This document shows positions 55,861 to 64,000 of a DNA stretch of 64,000 nucleotides, piece after piece. Within the stretch, counting starts at the first letter, position 1. Each line of letters starts with the position of its first letter. Below the pieces are notes generated by a model. That model was not told the DNA's origin. It saw nothing but the letters and a program-made list of their open reading frames with translations, and searched no databases. The position numbers and the translations under genes are program-made. Source of the DNA: Streptomyces sp. NBC_00464 (GTDB lineage Bacteria > Actinomycetota > Actinomycetes > Streptomycetales > Streptomycetaceae); the NCBI RefSeq assembly GCF_036013915.1, contig NZ_CP107899.1, positions 2,790,001-2,854,000 of the forward strand, written 5' to 3'.

Positions 55861-56735
55861 GTCTCTCCCAACACTTGCTCAATGAGGGTCAGAGTCTCCC
55901 GGGTCGTGAGAGCCTCGGCCCGGATCACGCCATACCGCAGTTCGAGGATACGGAGTTGCTTCGCGTCGGTCACCCGGCGCCCGTTGAACGCCCCGTGCGA
56001 ACGCCCCACCGCCGAACCGTCCTTGAACTTCAGCACGTCGATGTCACCGTCCATCCCGGGGTGCGCCTCTCTGTGCGTAGGCATCACCTGGAGGATGACA
56101 TTGCGCAACTTACCGATCTCCAGCAGCCGTTCAAGCTGCCGTCGCCACTCCAGCATTCCTCCGATGGGCCGCCTGAGTACCGACTCCTCCTGGACGAAAC
56201 TGAGAGCCGGTGAAGGCGTCCGATCGAAGATCGCTTGCCGGGCCATGCGCCCAGCCACCATCCGTTCCACCTCGTCCTGCGAGTACGGAGGCTGCCGGGC
56301 CTCGAACAGGGCCCGCGCATGGCCAGGGGTCTGCAACAGCCCATGCAGGCCGTGCGCCACATAGGCCGCAAGCTCAACCGCCCTGGCCTCCACGCTCGCC
56401 AGGTCCCGCACCTTCTTCGGGTACCGAACCGCCGCCACATCCCGCTTCATCGCGGCGATCTTGCCGCCCGCGCCCAGCACCTCGTCCGACCGGTCAAGGA
56501 ACTCCGGCCGGGGAATCCTCCGCCCGCCCTCCACCTTGCGGACCAGGTCCTCCCCGTACCCGATCGCGGCCCCGAACTCACAAGCCCGCATCCCGGCCGC
56601 CTCCCGCCACGCCCTGATCTGGCGCCCCACGGCCGCAACCACCGCAACGCCCGACTCGTCATCGGGATCGACGTCCCAGCCGGGCTCGTCCGCCCCGCCG
56701 CCGACCTGCTCCGTACCGACCCCGTCCACACTCAT
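55857..56735 (-). CDS. XRE-family regulator with DUF5753 domain (WhiJ-like), cluster B
   Basis: A 292-aa paralogue of the cluster A regulator. The HTH is VGRQIRAWREAAGMRACEFG with YGEDLVRKVEGGRRIPRPEF. The DUF5753 part has LHGLLQTPGHARALFEARQP, ARQAIFDRTPSPALSF and ends LTLIEQVLGET, matching LSRTFIEKLLGET of cluster A. The start MSVDGVGTEQVGG at 56735 is chosen over an in-frame start 34 codons earlier that gives an Arg-rich extension. Divergent from its HATPase gene. The recognition-helix region differs slightly between the two copies (CEFGAAIGYGEDL against AELGEVIGYGENL), so operator preference may overlap. Confidence 0.9.
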   Translation of the reverse strand: MSVDGVGTEQVGGGADEPGWDVDPDDESGVAVVAAVGRQIRAWREAAGMRACEFGAAIGYGEDLVRKVEGGRRIPRPEFLDRSDEVLGAGGKIAAMKRDVAAVRYPKKVRDLASVEARAVELAAYVAHGLHGLLQTPGHARALFEARQPPYSQDEVERMVAGRMARQAIFDRTPSPALSFVQEESVLRRPIGGMLEWRRQLERLLEIGKLRNVILQVMPTHREAHPGMDGDIDVLKFKDGSAVGRSHGAFNGRRVTDAKQLRILELRYGVIRAEALTTRETLTLIEQVLGET

Positions 56736-56898
56736 CCGTGCCCCATTTCCGACGCGCGTGCCGTTCTTCCTCAACCGCCTCTGTTCCCCGCACGTCACTC
56801 CGGACAGCCGGGACAGCGCTGGACAAGCCCGGGACAATCCCCGTACGCAAGGGCTTGATTACTGGGCACGGTACGCAGACCCGGCCACGCTGAGTGAT

Positions 56899-57324
56899 GT
56901 GAACCAACAAACCGCCACCCCCCAACTCCACTCCACAGAACGCACATTCACCGTTCTGCTCTCCCCCACCCGCCGGGGCGCCCGACTGGCCCGCCTTCTC
57001 GCCGTAGCCCATCTCGATCTCTGGGGCCTGCCCTCCGAGGCGGCCGCGCACATCGTCGCGGAGCTCGCCACCAACGCCACGGTCCACGGCCGGGTAACGG
57101 GCCGGGACTTCCAACTGCGCCTCAGCGTCCATGCGGACGACCGCCTGCGGATCGAGGTCACCGACACCCGGGACGATCGCCTGCCCGTGGTGGCGGCCCC
57201 CGACCACCTTGCGGAGAGCGGGCGCGGCCTGCTCATCGTGGAGGCGCTCGCCGACCGCTGGGGCATCACTCCGGGCCCGGTCCCGCGTAAGACGGTGTGG
57301 GCGGAACTCGACCTCGTACTGTGA
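56899..57324 (+). CDS. HATPase-domain anti-sigma-like protein, WhiJ-like cluster B
   Basis: A 141-aa GHKL ATP-binding protein, paralogous to the cluster A protein: AHIVAELATNATVHG (N box), IEVTDTRDDRLP (G1) and ESGRGLLIVEALADRWG (G2). The GTG context CGCTGAGTGATGTGAACC is nearly identical to cluster A. It lacks the 27-residue tail of the cluster A protein. The DNA after its stop still encodes a similar tail (HDPVTHDAATHDV) in the +1 frame, ending at a stop at the same relative position as in cluster A, so this copy probably lost its tail by a frameshift. Confidence 0.87.
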   Translation: MNQQTATPQLHSTERTFTVLLSPTRRGARLARLLAVAHLDLWGLPSEAAAHIVAELATNATVHGRVTGRDFQLRLSVHADDRLRIEVTDTRDDRLPVVAAPDHLAESGRGLLIVEALADRWGITPGPVPRKTVWAELDLVL

Positions 57325-57473
57325 CCGACTCCACCGGGTCGCGGATGCCCACGACCTACGCGACCACGACCCGGTGACCCACGACGCGGCCACCCACGAC
57401 GTCTAAAGGCTTTTAAAGAACTCAGGGAAATAACCAAACCAAAACCCGACCCCGCCCCCGTCCTGACCTGCAT

Positions 57474-57487
57474 CACTCGCGCGAGTG
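57474..57487. promoter_or_regulatory. 14-bp palindrome CACTCGCGCGAGTG, cluster B
   Basis: A fully symmetric version of the cluster A element at 14715-14728, at the same distance (about 43 bp) from the TATGCT -10-like hexamer at 57530-57535 and 137 bp before the winged-helix gene. The flanking GGCAACTGGGCTG is also shared with cluster A. Confidence 0.6.
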
Positions 57488-57560
57488 AACCTGGGCAACT
57501 GGGCTGAATTCGAGACGGGTTGGTCGACATATGCTCGCCGCGACAACCACAGAACGAGAC

Positions 57561-57621
57561 GGCCCCCGCCGAGACTGACAATCTCAACCGGGGGCCTGAC
57601 CACGAGGAAGTAGTCCCTTCC
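57561..57621 (+). promoter_or_regulatory. structured mRNA leader before winged-helix gene, cluster B
   Basis: GGCCCCCG (57561-57568) pairs with CGGGGGCC (57589-57596), and inside it GAGA (57571-57574) pairs with TCTC (57582-57585). A second hairpin pairs GGAAG (57606-57610) with CTTCC (57617-57621), ending two bases before the ATG and covering the likely Shine-Dalgarno. It matches the cluster A leader in layout, with compensating base changes in the upper stem. Confidence 0.6.
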
Positions 57622-57623
57622 TG

Positions 57624-58607
57624 ATGGATACCCCGCAGGTTATCGCGCCCCCGTGCGCCCAGCCCGGCTCCCCCGGCACATCCGGACCCCCTGACGTCAC
57701 GCCGACCTCCGGCGTCATCCACGTCAACACCCGCCACGTGTCCGGCTTCGTGATCATCGGCAACCACCTCGCCCAGCACCGCGAGCTCTCTCTCATCGCG
57801 ATCGGCCTCGCCGTCCACATCCAGTCGCTGCCCGCCGGAGCCAAAGTCGGCATCAAGGTCCTCACCGACCGCTTCCCCGAGAGCGAAGCCCGCATCACCG
57901 CCGCCCTCCACGAACTCGAAGCCGAGGGCTACCTCCACCGCAGCCGCGTACGACTCCCCAGCGGCCGCGTCGTCACCCGCACCCTCTCGTACAACCAGCC
58001 AGGCGCCACCGCCCCCGCTCCACAACGAGAACGACGAGAACCCCGACGGCAGGTGCCCACCGCGCCTGAGCCCGCACCCGCACCCGCACCCGCACCACCC
58101 CCTCCCCCCGTAGCGGAACCCGCCGCACCGCCGCTCCCCGCACCCGTCCACGTACCGGCTCCAACGGCGCCCAGGAAGCAGCCCCCGCCGCTCCCCCAGC
58201 CCCACACACCCACCCCGGAACTACTCCGAACCGCCGAAGCCGTCCTCACCGACCTCCGCCGCCACGCACCCCAACTCACCCTCAAGGAAGAAGACATCCC
58301 CGCCCTCGTTCCCGGCATCGCCGCCTGGCTCGAACGCGACGTTCACCCCGACACCATCCGCCACGCCCTCACCGACCAACTCCCCATCCCCGTCAAACAC
58401 CCCGCGAAGTTCGTCCGCAGCCGCATCACCGCCCTCCTGCCACCCCCACTCCCCGGCACCGCAGACCTCACCCCACCGCCCCGCCCCAAACCCCTCACCA
58501 TCCCGCTCCAGAACTGCGACACCTGCGACCGCGCCTTCCGCGCCACCCACCCCGGCCACTGCCGCGGCTGCCGAAGCGACACACACGCAGCCACCTACGC
58601 CCTCTGA
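57624..58607 (+). CDS. winged-helix DNA-binding protein with C-terminal zinc knuckle, cluster B
   Basis: A 327-aa paralogue of the cluster A protein. It shares the start MDTPQVIAP, the winged helix (VIGNHLAQHRELSLIAIGLA, AKVGIKVLTDRFPESEARIT, LHELEAEGYLHRSRV), a Pro/Ala linker with an alternating APAPAPAP run, a helical domain (RTAEAVLTDLRRHAPQLT) and the zinc knuckle CDTCDRAF ... CRGCRS. Its linker is about 35 residues longer than that of cluster A. It is followed after 14 bp by a broken nuclease gene. Function unknown; two copies beside WhiJ-type regulators suggest a linked role. Confidence 0.8.
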   Translation: MDTPQVIAPPCAQPGSPGTSGPPDVTPTSGVIHVNTRHVSGFVIIGNHLAQHRELSLIAIGLAVHIQSLPAGAKVGIKVLTDRFPESEARITAALHELEAEGYLHRSRVRLPSGRVVTRTLSYNQPGATAPAPQRERREPRRQVPTAPEPAPAPAPAPPPPPVAEPAAPPLPAPVHVPAPTAPRKQPPPLPQPHTPTPELLRTAEAVLTDLRRHAPQLTLKEEDIPALVPGIAAWLERDVHPDTIRHALTDQLPIPVKHPAKFVRSRITALLPPPLPGTADLTPPPRPKPLTIPLQNCDTCDRAFRATHPGHCRGCRSDTHAATYAL

Positions 58608-58621
58608 ACGGACCCGCACGC

Positions 58622-59441
58622 ATGGTCAGCTCACCCCACGAAGCAATGCACCGCATCTTCCAGGAGTACCCGGGCCTCTTCTCCCGCGTCTCCGAAGTAC
58701 TCGGCATCGACATCCCGCCGCCCACCTCCGCGACCGTCCTGCCGAACGACCTCACCGAGAACAGCCCCGTCGAACGTCGCGTAGACACCCTTCTGCGCAT
58801 CGAGACGCAAGACGACGGCCCCTTCCTCCTCGCCGTCGAAGCCCAAGGCAAGAAGGACCCCCGCAAGACCACCAGCTGGCCCTACTACGTCAGCTACCTC
58901 CACAACCGCTACGGCGCCCTCCCCGTCCTGCTCCTGGTCGTCTGCCAGGACCACACCACCGCCCAATGGGCCGCCACCCCGATCACCATCGGCCTCCCCC
59001 AATGGCCCACCCTCACCCTCAACCCACTCGTCGCCGGACCCCACAACATGCCCGTCATCAAGAACGTCGCCGAAGCTGTCCGCCGCACTGCGCGACGTAC
59101 CCGAAACCATTGCCGAACCCATCGCCGAACTCACCGCACAGGGCCTGGGCAACCGCCCGGCCGCACAACAGTGGAGGAACCTGGTGGCCGTGGATACCTC
59201 TTTCTACAAGTCCTTCATGTCCGAAGAAATCCGGGACGAAGGACGAGCCCAAGGCCGAGCCCAAGGACGGGCCGAAGGGCTCCTGCTGATCCTCGAAGCA
59301 CGCGGTATCGCCCTCACCGACGAGCTCCGACAGAACATCACCACCTGCACCGATTCCCGCCTGCTGAACCAGTGGCTCCAGCGCGCCGCCACCGCTACCA
59401 CCACCGCGGAAGTCTTCGCCGAGGATCCCGAGGGTCACTGA
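58622..59441 (+). pseudogene. Rpn-like PD-(D/E)XK nuclease/transposase family gene, frameshifted
   Basis: The first frame runs from ATG 58622 (MVSSPHEAMHRIFQEYPGLF) through RRVDTLLRIETQDD and LLAVEAQGKKDPRK, which fit the D...E-x-Q/K core of Rpn-type PD-(D/E)XK nucleases. At about 59073 the reading shifts. Continuation is in another frame as ALRDVPETIAEPIAELTAQG to a stop at 59441, including the family-typical RDEGRAQGRAQGRAEG repeat. The residues normally expected between VAEA and ALRDVPE appear to be missing (recalled from related Streptomyces proteins), so there is probably a small internal deletion plus a frameshift. It may have arrived with the neighbouring cluster. Confidence 0.7.
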
Positions 59442-59453
59442 GCGGCCAGGCCA

Positions 59454-60748
59454 TCAGAAGCCGAAGGAGTTGTGCGGTTCGGAGTCGGCCCGGAACATCC
59501 GGGCAAGCTGTCCGCTCGCGCCCTCGGTGTGCTGCGTGAGGTGGCCCGCATACGCGAGGTCGTGCGCCGACATGCCGCCGAAGTAGAGCGTGCTGAGCGC
59601 AGCGAGCGCGACGATCAGGTCTGCCGGCTCGTCGGTCGGCATGCACGTCACCGCGGCATCGTCTGCCCGGAGCTGCCATGTCCCGTTGTTCTCCGGACAC
59701 ATCCGGTCGTCGTCGATGGTGAATCGCAGCGTGCCGGGCGTGAGGTACGCGCGTTGCGTCAGGGCGCGCGGGACGTCGAGAAGGCGCGCCCAGAGGTTGT
59801 CCGTCTGGCGGGTGACGCGCATCGCCCGCGGGTTCGCCAGCATCCATCGGAGGGGTTCGTCGCGCGGACGGGCGGGCGCCACGACGGTCTTGGTGAGGTC
59901 GAAGTCGATGAGGAGCCCCCACAGAGCGCGGTAGGCCACCGGGTTCATCGCTTCCAGAGCTTCCACCACGAGCGTTCCCGCCCGGTCCGCGGTCGGCGAC
60001 CACGGCAGTCGGAAGTTGGCGATGCCGTCCACATCGCCGCGCTGGTCTCGGTGGACGAGGAAGCGCAGCGGTCCGTTCGTACCGTCCGCTTCGTCGGACA
60101 GTCCGTCCCATCGCCCGGGGAGCGGACTGAGCTCCCCGACGCGGTGTGCCCGAACGTCCGCATGCACCCGGGGCCAGGCCTTCTGCGCGTCCGCAGCGCC
60201 GATCAGCTCCAGCGACCCGAGATCCGGCGCTGACGGAAGTAGGGCCGCTTCGTGACGCGCCAGCTCCCACCGGGTGCGGTAGGTCGCGGGCGAGAACCCG
60301 AACCGTCCGTAGATGCTGCCCTCGCTCGCGCTGAGCATCGCCAACGGCTCGCCCCGCTCCAGAGCCGCATCGAACATGGCCTGCATCATCCGCCGCAGGC
60401 AACCGCGCCGGCGATGCGTCGCGATCACCCCGGTGGAGGTGACGCCGGCCATGCTGACCGTCCCTCCGCCGGGGACCGTCACCTCGAAGGAGATGGTCCC
60501 CGACGCACCGACGCACCTGCCGTCGGCGAACGCCGCGATCGGGTGGAAGGACTCGTCCGCAGTGTCGGCTGCGGCCAGCTCTTCGAGCTGATCGGCGTCG
60601 GCGGGCGCGCGCTGCGGAGGCCATGGCTCTGGGCCGCCGTGCCACGCGGCGTCCGCGGGCTCCCACTCGGCATGCCGTTCGCGAACGGCAAGGTCCGGTA
60701 GTACGCGGCCATCTCGTCGCGTCGCGGCGGGCGGACTTCAGTCACCAT
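59454..60748 (-). pseudogene. Eis-type GNAT acetyltransferase, frameshifted near its start
   Basis: The frame from 60482 down to 59454 encodes an Eis-like protein: TGVIATHRRRGCLRRMMQAM (acetyl-CoA site), GSIYGRFGFSPAT and a C-terminal SCP2-like domain ending EPHNSFGF, in which the terminal Phe acts as catalytic carboxylate in the family. The frame is open upstream but has no start there. An in-family N-terminus (MVTEVRPPRRDEMAAYYRTL, then FANGMPS) lies in a different frame from 60748 and joins at about 60665, where one base appears to be missing (AGTGGGAGCC, where TGGGAGCC would continue in frame). Real disruption or a sequencing error cannot be told apart here. Confidence 0.7.
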
Positions 60749-60910
60749 GCCGGATATTGCATCCCCGTCCGCGCAGCCGGGCAACCACATATCCGTGGGC
60801 CACCGGGATGTGGGTGTCAGAGCAGCGTGTGATGATCGGCGGAATGTCAGCCGCACGGGTGAGGAGGACGGGGGCGGGCCGGTAAGAGTGGTGCCGCGCC
60901 TCCGGGGCGT

Positions 60911-61411
60911 ATGACGCAATGGCGTGCGTTGAGTGATACCGAGGTCGTCGAACTTGCCGCACGGTTGCGGTCGTTGGACTGTACGTGGGAGCTGGGGGCC
61001 ACGCCGAGCTCCAGACGGTCCGCACAGTTCACGCGTCAGGCGCTGATGATCCGGCCGCGTTGGGAACTCCTCGACACCGGGTTCAAGCGGCCCGGGCGTG
61101 GCTCGTCCCGCAGCAGACGAGCCCAGGACGAGGGGATGGTCGAACGCGTGCGCCTGCGTCTGACCGACTACGCGGCCGAATGGGCCCTGTCCCAGGACGC
61201 GTTCGCGAGGATGGCCGCCGCGCTGCACACGTCGTTGGGCACGCCGACGGACCGCAGGCCAGGCTCCCCTGCCGCGGTTCACTGGGCCGGTTCCGACACC
61301 ACCCTGGTCCTCGAACACACGGGAGATTCGGTGTACTTGGAACTGGTGACCAACAAAAGGCTCTCCCTCGACGAGGAACTCCTGCGGATGGACGAGGAAG
61401 GACTGCTGTGA
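60911..61411 (+). CDS. DUF6301-like hypothetical protein
   Basis: A 166-aa protein that resembles the uncharacterised DUF6301 group of Streptomyces: MTQWRALSDTEVVELAARLR and WELGATPSSRRSAQFTRQAL near the start, a central DYAAEWALSQDAFARMAAAL and a tail TTLVLEHTGDSVYLELV. No catalytic motif or membrane segment is visible. Its stop overlaps the next gene's GTG (GTGA), so the two are coupled. Proteins of this group often sit in strings of small soluble proteins near toxin/immunity loci, which is an analogy only. Confidence 0.75.
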   Translation: MTQWRALSDTEVVELAARLRSLDCTWELGATPSSRRSAQFTRQALMIRPRWELLDTGFKRPGRGSSRSRRAQDEGMVERVRLRLTDYAAEWALSQDAFARMAAALHTSLGTPTDRRPGSPAAVHWAGSDTTLVLEHTGDSVYLELVTNKRLSLDEELLRMDEEGLL

Positions 61412-61851
61412 CGGGCTGGGACGGGTTCGGGCAGAGGCTCGCCGAGCAGCTGAGCACGCTGGGCGCCGGATCGGTGCTGATCATCCGCGAGGGCGGAGGG
61501 ACGGGCCGGTACGCGCAGTTCCTGCAGAGCGACGAGGGGGTGGAGGCCGAACTGGTCGGTGATCACGGCCTCGACCCGGCGCTGCGCGCGGGAGAGGAGG
61601 GCTCCCGGCTGATCGTCGAGGCGGGCTGGAAGCCTCCCCAGGACACCGTCTACGGCCACAACTGGTGGGCCGAACTGCCCTGGCCGTCGCCTTCGGGCGC
61701 GTATCGAAAGCTGGCGGGAATGACGGTGACCGGCCTGCGCGACGGCCTGCGGATCACCGGCCCGGAGGCCCTGGTGTACGAGGCGTGGGACGGGCGCAGA
61801 GGCAATCGCGACCTCGTCCTGCCCATGCTGGGCCTCGACCCGAAAACCTGA
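61408..61851 (+). CDS. TY-Chap-like small protein, hypothetical
   Basis: A 147-aa protein resembling the TY-Chap group of actinobacterial chaperone-like proteins (VLIIREGGGTGRYAQFLQSD; NWWAELPWPSPSGAYRKLAG). The match is from recall of the family's general form, so it is tentative. The GTG start at 61408 overlaps the preceding stop. The tail LVYEAWDGRRGNRDLVLPML ends shortly before the HEAT-repeat gene. Likely the same operon. Confidence 0.65.
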   Translation: MTGWDGFGQRLAEQLSTLGAGSVLIIREGGGTGRYAQFLQSDEGVEAELVGDHGLDPALRAGEEGSRLIVEAGWKPPQDTVYGHNWWAELPWPSPSGAYRKLAGMTVTGLRDGLRITGPEALVYEAWDGRRGNRDLVLPMLGLDPKT

Positions 61852-61872
61852 CGAGGGGCGGCGGGCGTCGGC

Positions 61873-63459
61873 ATGACCGCACAGGACGCGCGAGCACAGC
61901 GGCTGGCACGGCTCTCCGCGCAGGTCGACTGGCCGAAGGTGGCCGATCTCTACACCGGCGAGCGGTACGGCCCCGAGGTGATGGAAGCGCTCTGGGCGGC
62001 CGACCGCGTCACGGCCGACAGGACCTGTATGGATCTGCGCTTCGCGGCCATCGGCGACGGCAGCTCGGTGAGCGGGGCGGCCGCCGAGATACTGCCGTTC
62101 CTCGTCGAGGCGGCACGGGATCCGGACGTGACGGTGCGCTTCGAGATCCTGCAGACGATCGCCGACATCGCCGGCACGGGCAACACCGCCCCGACCGCGA
62201 AAGTCGACCGGATCCTCGAAGGCAGGTGGCGGCCCACCGTCGACGCGAGGTGGCCGGCCGCCTGGGAGCGAGCCGCCGAGGAGCTGCTGCCGCTGCTCGA
62301 CGACAGGGACTACGTCATCCGGGGCAGCGCGGTCCGTGCGCTCGCGCAGTCCGCGGCCCACGCGGACGCCCTGATCGCCGACTTCCGTACACGCTTCGAC
62401 GACGAGCCGGACCCCTGGTCGGCCGGGTGCCTCGTCCTGGGCGTCGGCGAGCTCGCCCGCCACGCCACCCGGCGACGCGGCGAGGCCCTCGCGTGGCTGC
62501 GGCACCGTATGACCGTCGAGGGCAAGGGACCGGAACCCGACATCGTCGAGGACGTCGACGCCTGGCTCGCGTGGGACGAGGAGATCCGCCACGATGTCCG
62601 GCTCCAGGCGGTGGAGGCCTTGTGCCGCGCCCTGCCCGAGCACGCCGATCCCCTCTACGCCCCCGTCACCCTCGCCGCGCTGCTCGCCTCCTCGGCCTCG
62701 ACGGCCTACCCGCCCGCGGAGTGCTTCTCCCCGCGCATCGACGTCATCGCCGAGGCCGACCGGCGACTCGGAGCCGACCTGCCCGGACGGCTCACCCTCG
62801 CGCACGCGCTGCTGCGCCACGACGGCACCGATGAGCGCGCGGGTGGCCTCAGGATCGCCGCGTCCCTGATGTCCCGATGGCGCTCCGCCGTACCCGCACT
62901 CCTGCCGGCCGTGGCCGAGCTCGTGGGTGATGCCCGTCCGGAGAACCGTGTCTTCGCCCTGCGCGTCCTCGCCATGTGCGGAGCCGCCGCACGCCCTTGG
63001 GCCGACCTCGTCGCCACGCATCTCACCCCGGCCGGCGAACCCGACGAGCTCACACGGGAGCACGCCGCGTGGGCGCTGAGCCGGATGGGCGACGACCGCT
63101 GCGTCCCGTACCTCCTCGAACTGCTCCGCACCCGCGGCGATTTCACCCACCGCCCCACGGGTTCGATCGACCGTCCCTGGAACCGCAGCGACCTCAGCCT
63201 CGCCGAGGCGCTCGCCCCCTTCGCCCCACTGCCCGAAGATCCGGCGGCGGGGGAACAGATCCCGCACGACCACCGCTCCGACGCGATGGCCGTCGTCCGG
63301 AGGCTGTGCCGGCTCCCCACGGACCCCGCGCAGGTCACACCGCACCTGCGCGCCATCCTCGACGCCGACGAACGCTCCGTACGCCACGACGACTGGCGTT
63401 CCGTCCGCGACGACGAGGACCTGTGTGCGGCGGCCCGTGCGGTCCTGGACGCCGGCTGA
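61873..63459 (+). CDS. HEAT-repeat protein
   Basis: A 528-aa alpha-solenoid protein with repeated helical pairs: AAEILPFLVEAARDPDVTVR, AEELLPLLDDRDYVIRGSAV, VPALLPAVAELVGDARPENR and HAAWALSRMGDDRCVPYLLE. Such proteins are usually protein-binding scaffolds or immunity proteins. No catalytic site was seen. It begins 21 bp after the TY-Chap-like gene and is probably in the same operon. Confidence 0.8.
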   Translation: MTAQDARAQRLARLSAQVDWPKVADLYTGERYGPEVMEALWAADRVTADRTCMDLRFAAIGDGSSVSGAAAEILPFLVEAARDPDVTVRFEILQTIADIAGTGNTAPTAKVDRILEGRWRPTVDARWPAAWERAAEELLPLLDDRDYVIRGSAVRALAQSAAHADALIADFRTRFDDEPDPWSAGCLVLGVGELARHATRRRGEALAWLRHRMTVEGKGPEPDIVEDVDAWLAWDEEIRHDVRLQAVEALCRALPEHADPLYAPVTLAALLASSASTAYPPAECFSPRIDVIAEADRRLGADLPGRLTLAHALLRHDGTDERAGGLRIAASLMSRWRSAVPALLPAVAELVGDARPENRVFALRVLAMCGAAARPWADLVATHLTPAGEPDELTREHAAWALSRMGDDRCVPYLLELLRTRGDFTHRPTGSIDRPWNRSDLSLAEALAPFAPLPEDPAAGEQIPHDHRSDAMAVVRRLCRLPTDPAQVTPHLRAILDADERSVRHDDWRSVRDDEDLCAAARAVLDAG

Positions 63460-63584
63460 TCCCCGCGAAAGACCCCTGCTTCCGCTTGCCCATGGCCGCC
63501 GACAACTCCCCTGCCGAGACGCACCGGTGACGCCCAGTCCGCACTTCTCTACAGTTGTGCCGACACCGGCCACGGGGGGCAGCG

Positions 63585-64000
63585 ATGGCGGAGCCAGGTA
63601 CGCGACGTCCAGTTGTGCCGCCACCAGGGGCACCGCCCCGCCGGGCCCCCGCGCCTGTCCTCCGCCTCGCGCCCCGGGCGCGGCGCGGCGTCCTGTGGTG
63701 GATGGGCTGGCTGGTGCCGGTGATCACCGCGCACCGCCTGTGCTCACCGACCCGCGCCGACCGGGTCAGAGACCGCGCGATCGACAGGGCGCAGATCTGG
63801 CGTGGTGCGCTCGGCCTCGCCCTGACCGTCGCCGCCTGGCTGGCCCTCGGACTCGTGCCCGCGAGCGAGATTCCCAAGCGGTTCTGGCAGAGCTTCGCCT
63901 ACACGGCCGGCGCCATGCTGATCATCTTCAACGTGTGCGGGATCGCGGTCGCACTGGCGTCCAAGGGCCGGAAGTGGGCCGCGACCAAGATGTGGCGCGG
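63585..64000 (+). CDS. small membrane protein, cut by window
   Basis: The frame opens at ATG 63585 with a Pro/Arg-rich soluble part (RRPVVPPPGAPPRRAPAPV), then two hydrophobic stretches (GALGLALTVAAWLALGLV and AYTAGAMLIIFNVCGIAVAL). It continues past position 64000. No family is recognised. GGGGGGCAG precedes the start. It is separated from the HEAT-repeat gene by 125 bp. Confidence 0.7.
   Translation, partial: MAEPGTRRPVVPPPGAPPRRAPAPVLRLAPRARRGVLWWMGWLVPVITAHRLCSPTRADRVRDRAIDRAQIWRGALGLALTVAAWLALGLVPASEIPKRFWQSFAYTAGAMLIIFNVCGIAVALASKGRKWAATKMWR

Noticed and set aside
59395..60666. 423-codon frame overlapping the acetyltransferase gene
   Set aside because: Arg-rich alternative frame with no start signal; the other frame shows clear GNAT and SCP2 motifs.

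Overview
The window is high-GC actinobacterial chromosome, almost certainly Streptomyces. The evidence is the gene order alr - NAD(P)H-hydrate repair enzyme - acpS - glmS ... coaA - DUF389 - glmM - rpsI - rplM ... truA - rplQ - rpoA - rpsK - rpsM, two WhiJ-like developmental regulator clusters, frequent GTG starts, and long perfect GC-rich hairpins used as terminators. No rRNA, tRNA, CRISPR array or intact insertion sequence was seen.

Region 1 (1-6.4 kb, minus strand) is cell-wall and lipid housekeeping: a partial alpha/beta hydrolase, alanine racemase, a DUF488 protein, the bifunctional NAD(P)HX repair enzyme, holo-ACP synthase and glucosamine-6-phosphate synthase. Region 2 (6.5-22.7 kb) is accessory. 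It holds an MFS exporter divergent from an Lrp-type regulator, an AAA ATPase with a palindrome at its start, an ABC exporter flanked by a pair of near-identical hairpins, WhiJ-like cluster A (DUF397/XRE/HATPase/winged-helix zinc protein), an AhpD-like protein with its ECF41 sigma factor, argG with an apparently leaderless ARG-box promoter, an HxlR regulator divergent from an imine-reductase-like enzyme, and a sortase-type surface protein.

Region 3 (22.9-33.5 kb) holds coaA, a DUF389 membrane protein, glmM, the rplM-rpsI operon, a 434-bp palindromic element with 31-bp perfect terminal inverted repeats, an ABC-F protein, two unrecognised membrane-linked proteins and truA. Region 4 (33.6-50.6 kb, all minus strand) is the S10 - spc - alpha ribosomal protein supercluster, read from rpsJ to rplQ and including secY, adk, map, infA and rpoA. 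It has visible sub-operon boundaries (hairpins at rpsQ/rplN, rplO/secY and adk/map), a consensus promoter, and a ~350-nt S10 leader with a UUCG-loop, T-tract hairpin.

Region 5 (50.7-64 kb, mostly plus strand) is accessory again. The most interesting item is a two-gene RNA-repair operon, which couples an RNA ligase/polynucleotide kinase fusion translationally to an MJ1316 - endonuclease/phosphatase - nucleotidyltransferase fusion. It is followed by an ornithine-cyclodeaminase-like enzyme, WhiJ-like cluster B (a paralogue of cluster A with a conserved structured leader), a broken Rpn-like nuclease gene, a frameshifted Eis-type acetyltransferase, and a DUF6301/TY-Chap-like/HEAT-repeat set that may be toxin-immunity related. 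The last gene is cut by the window edge.
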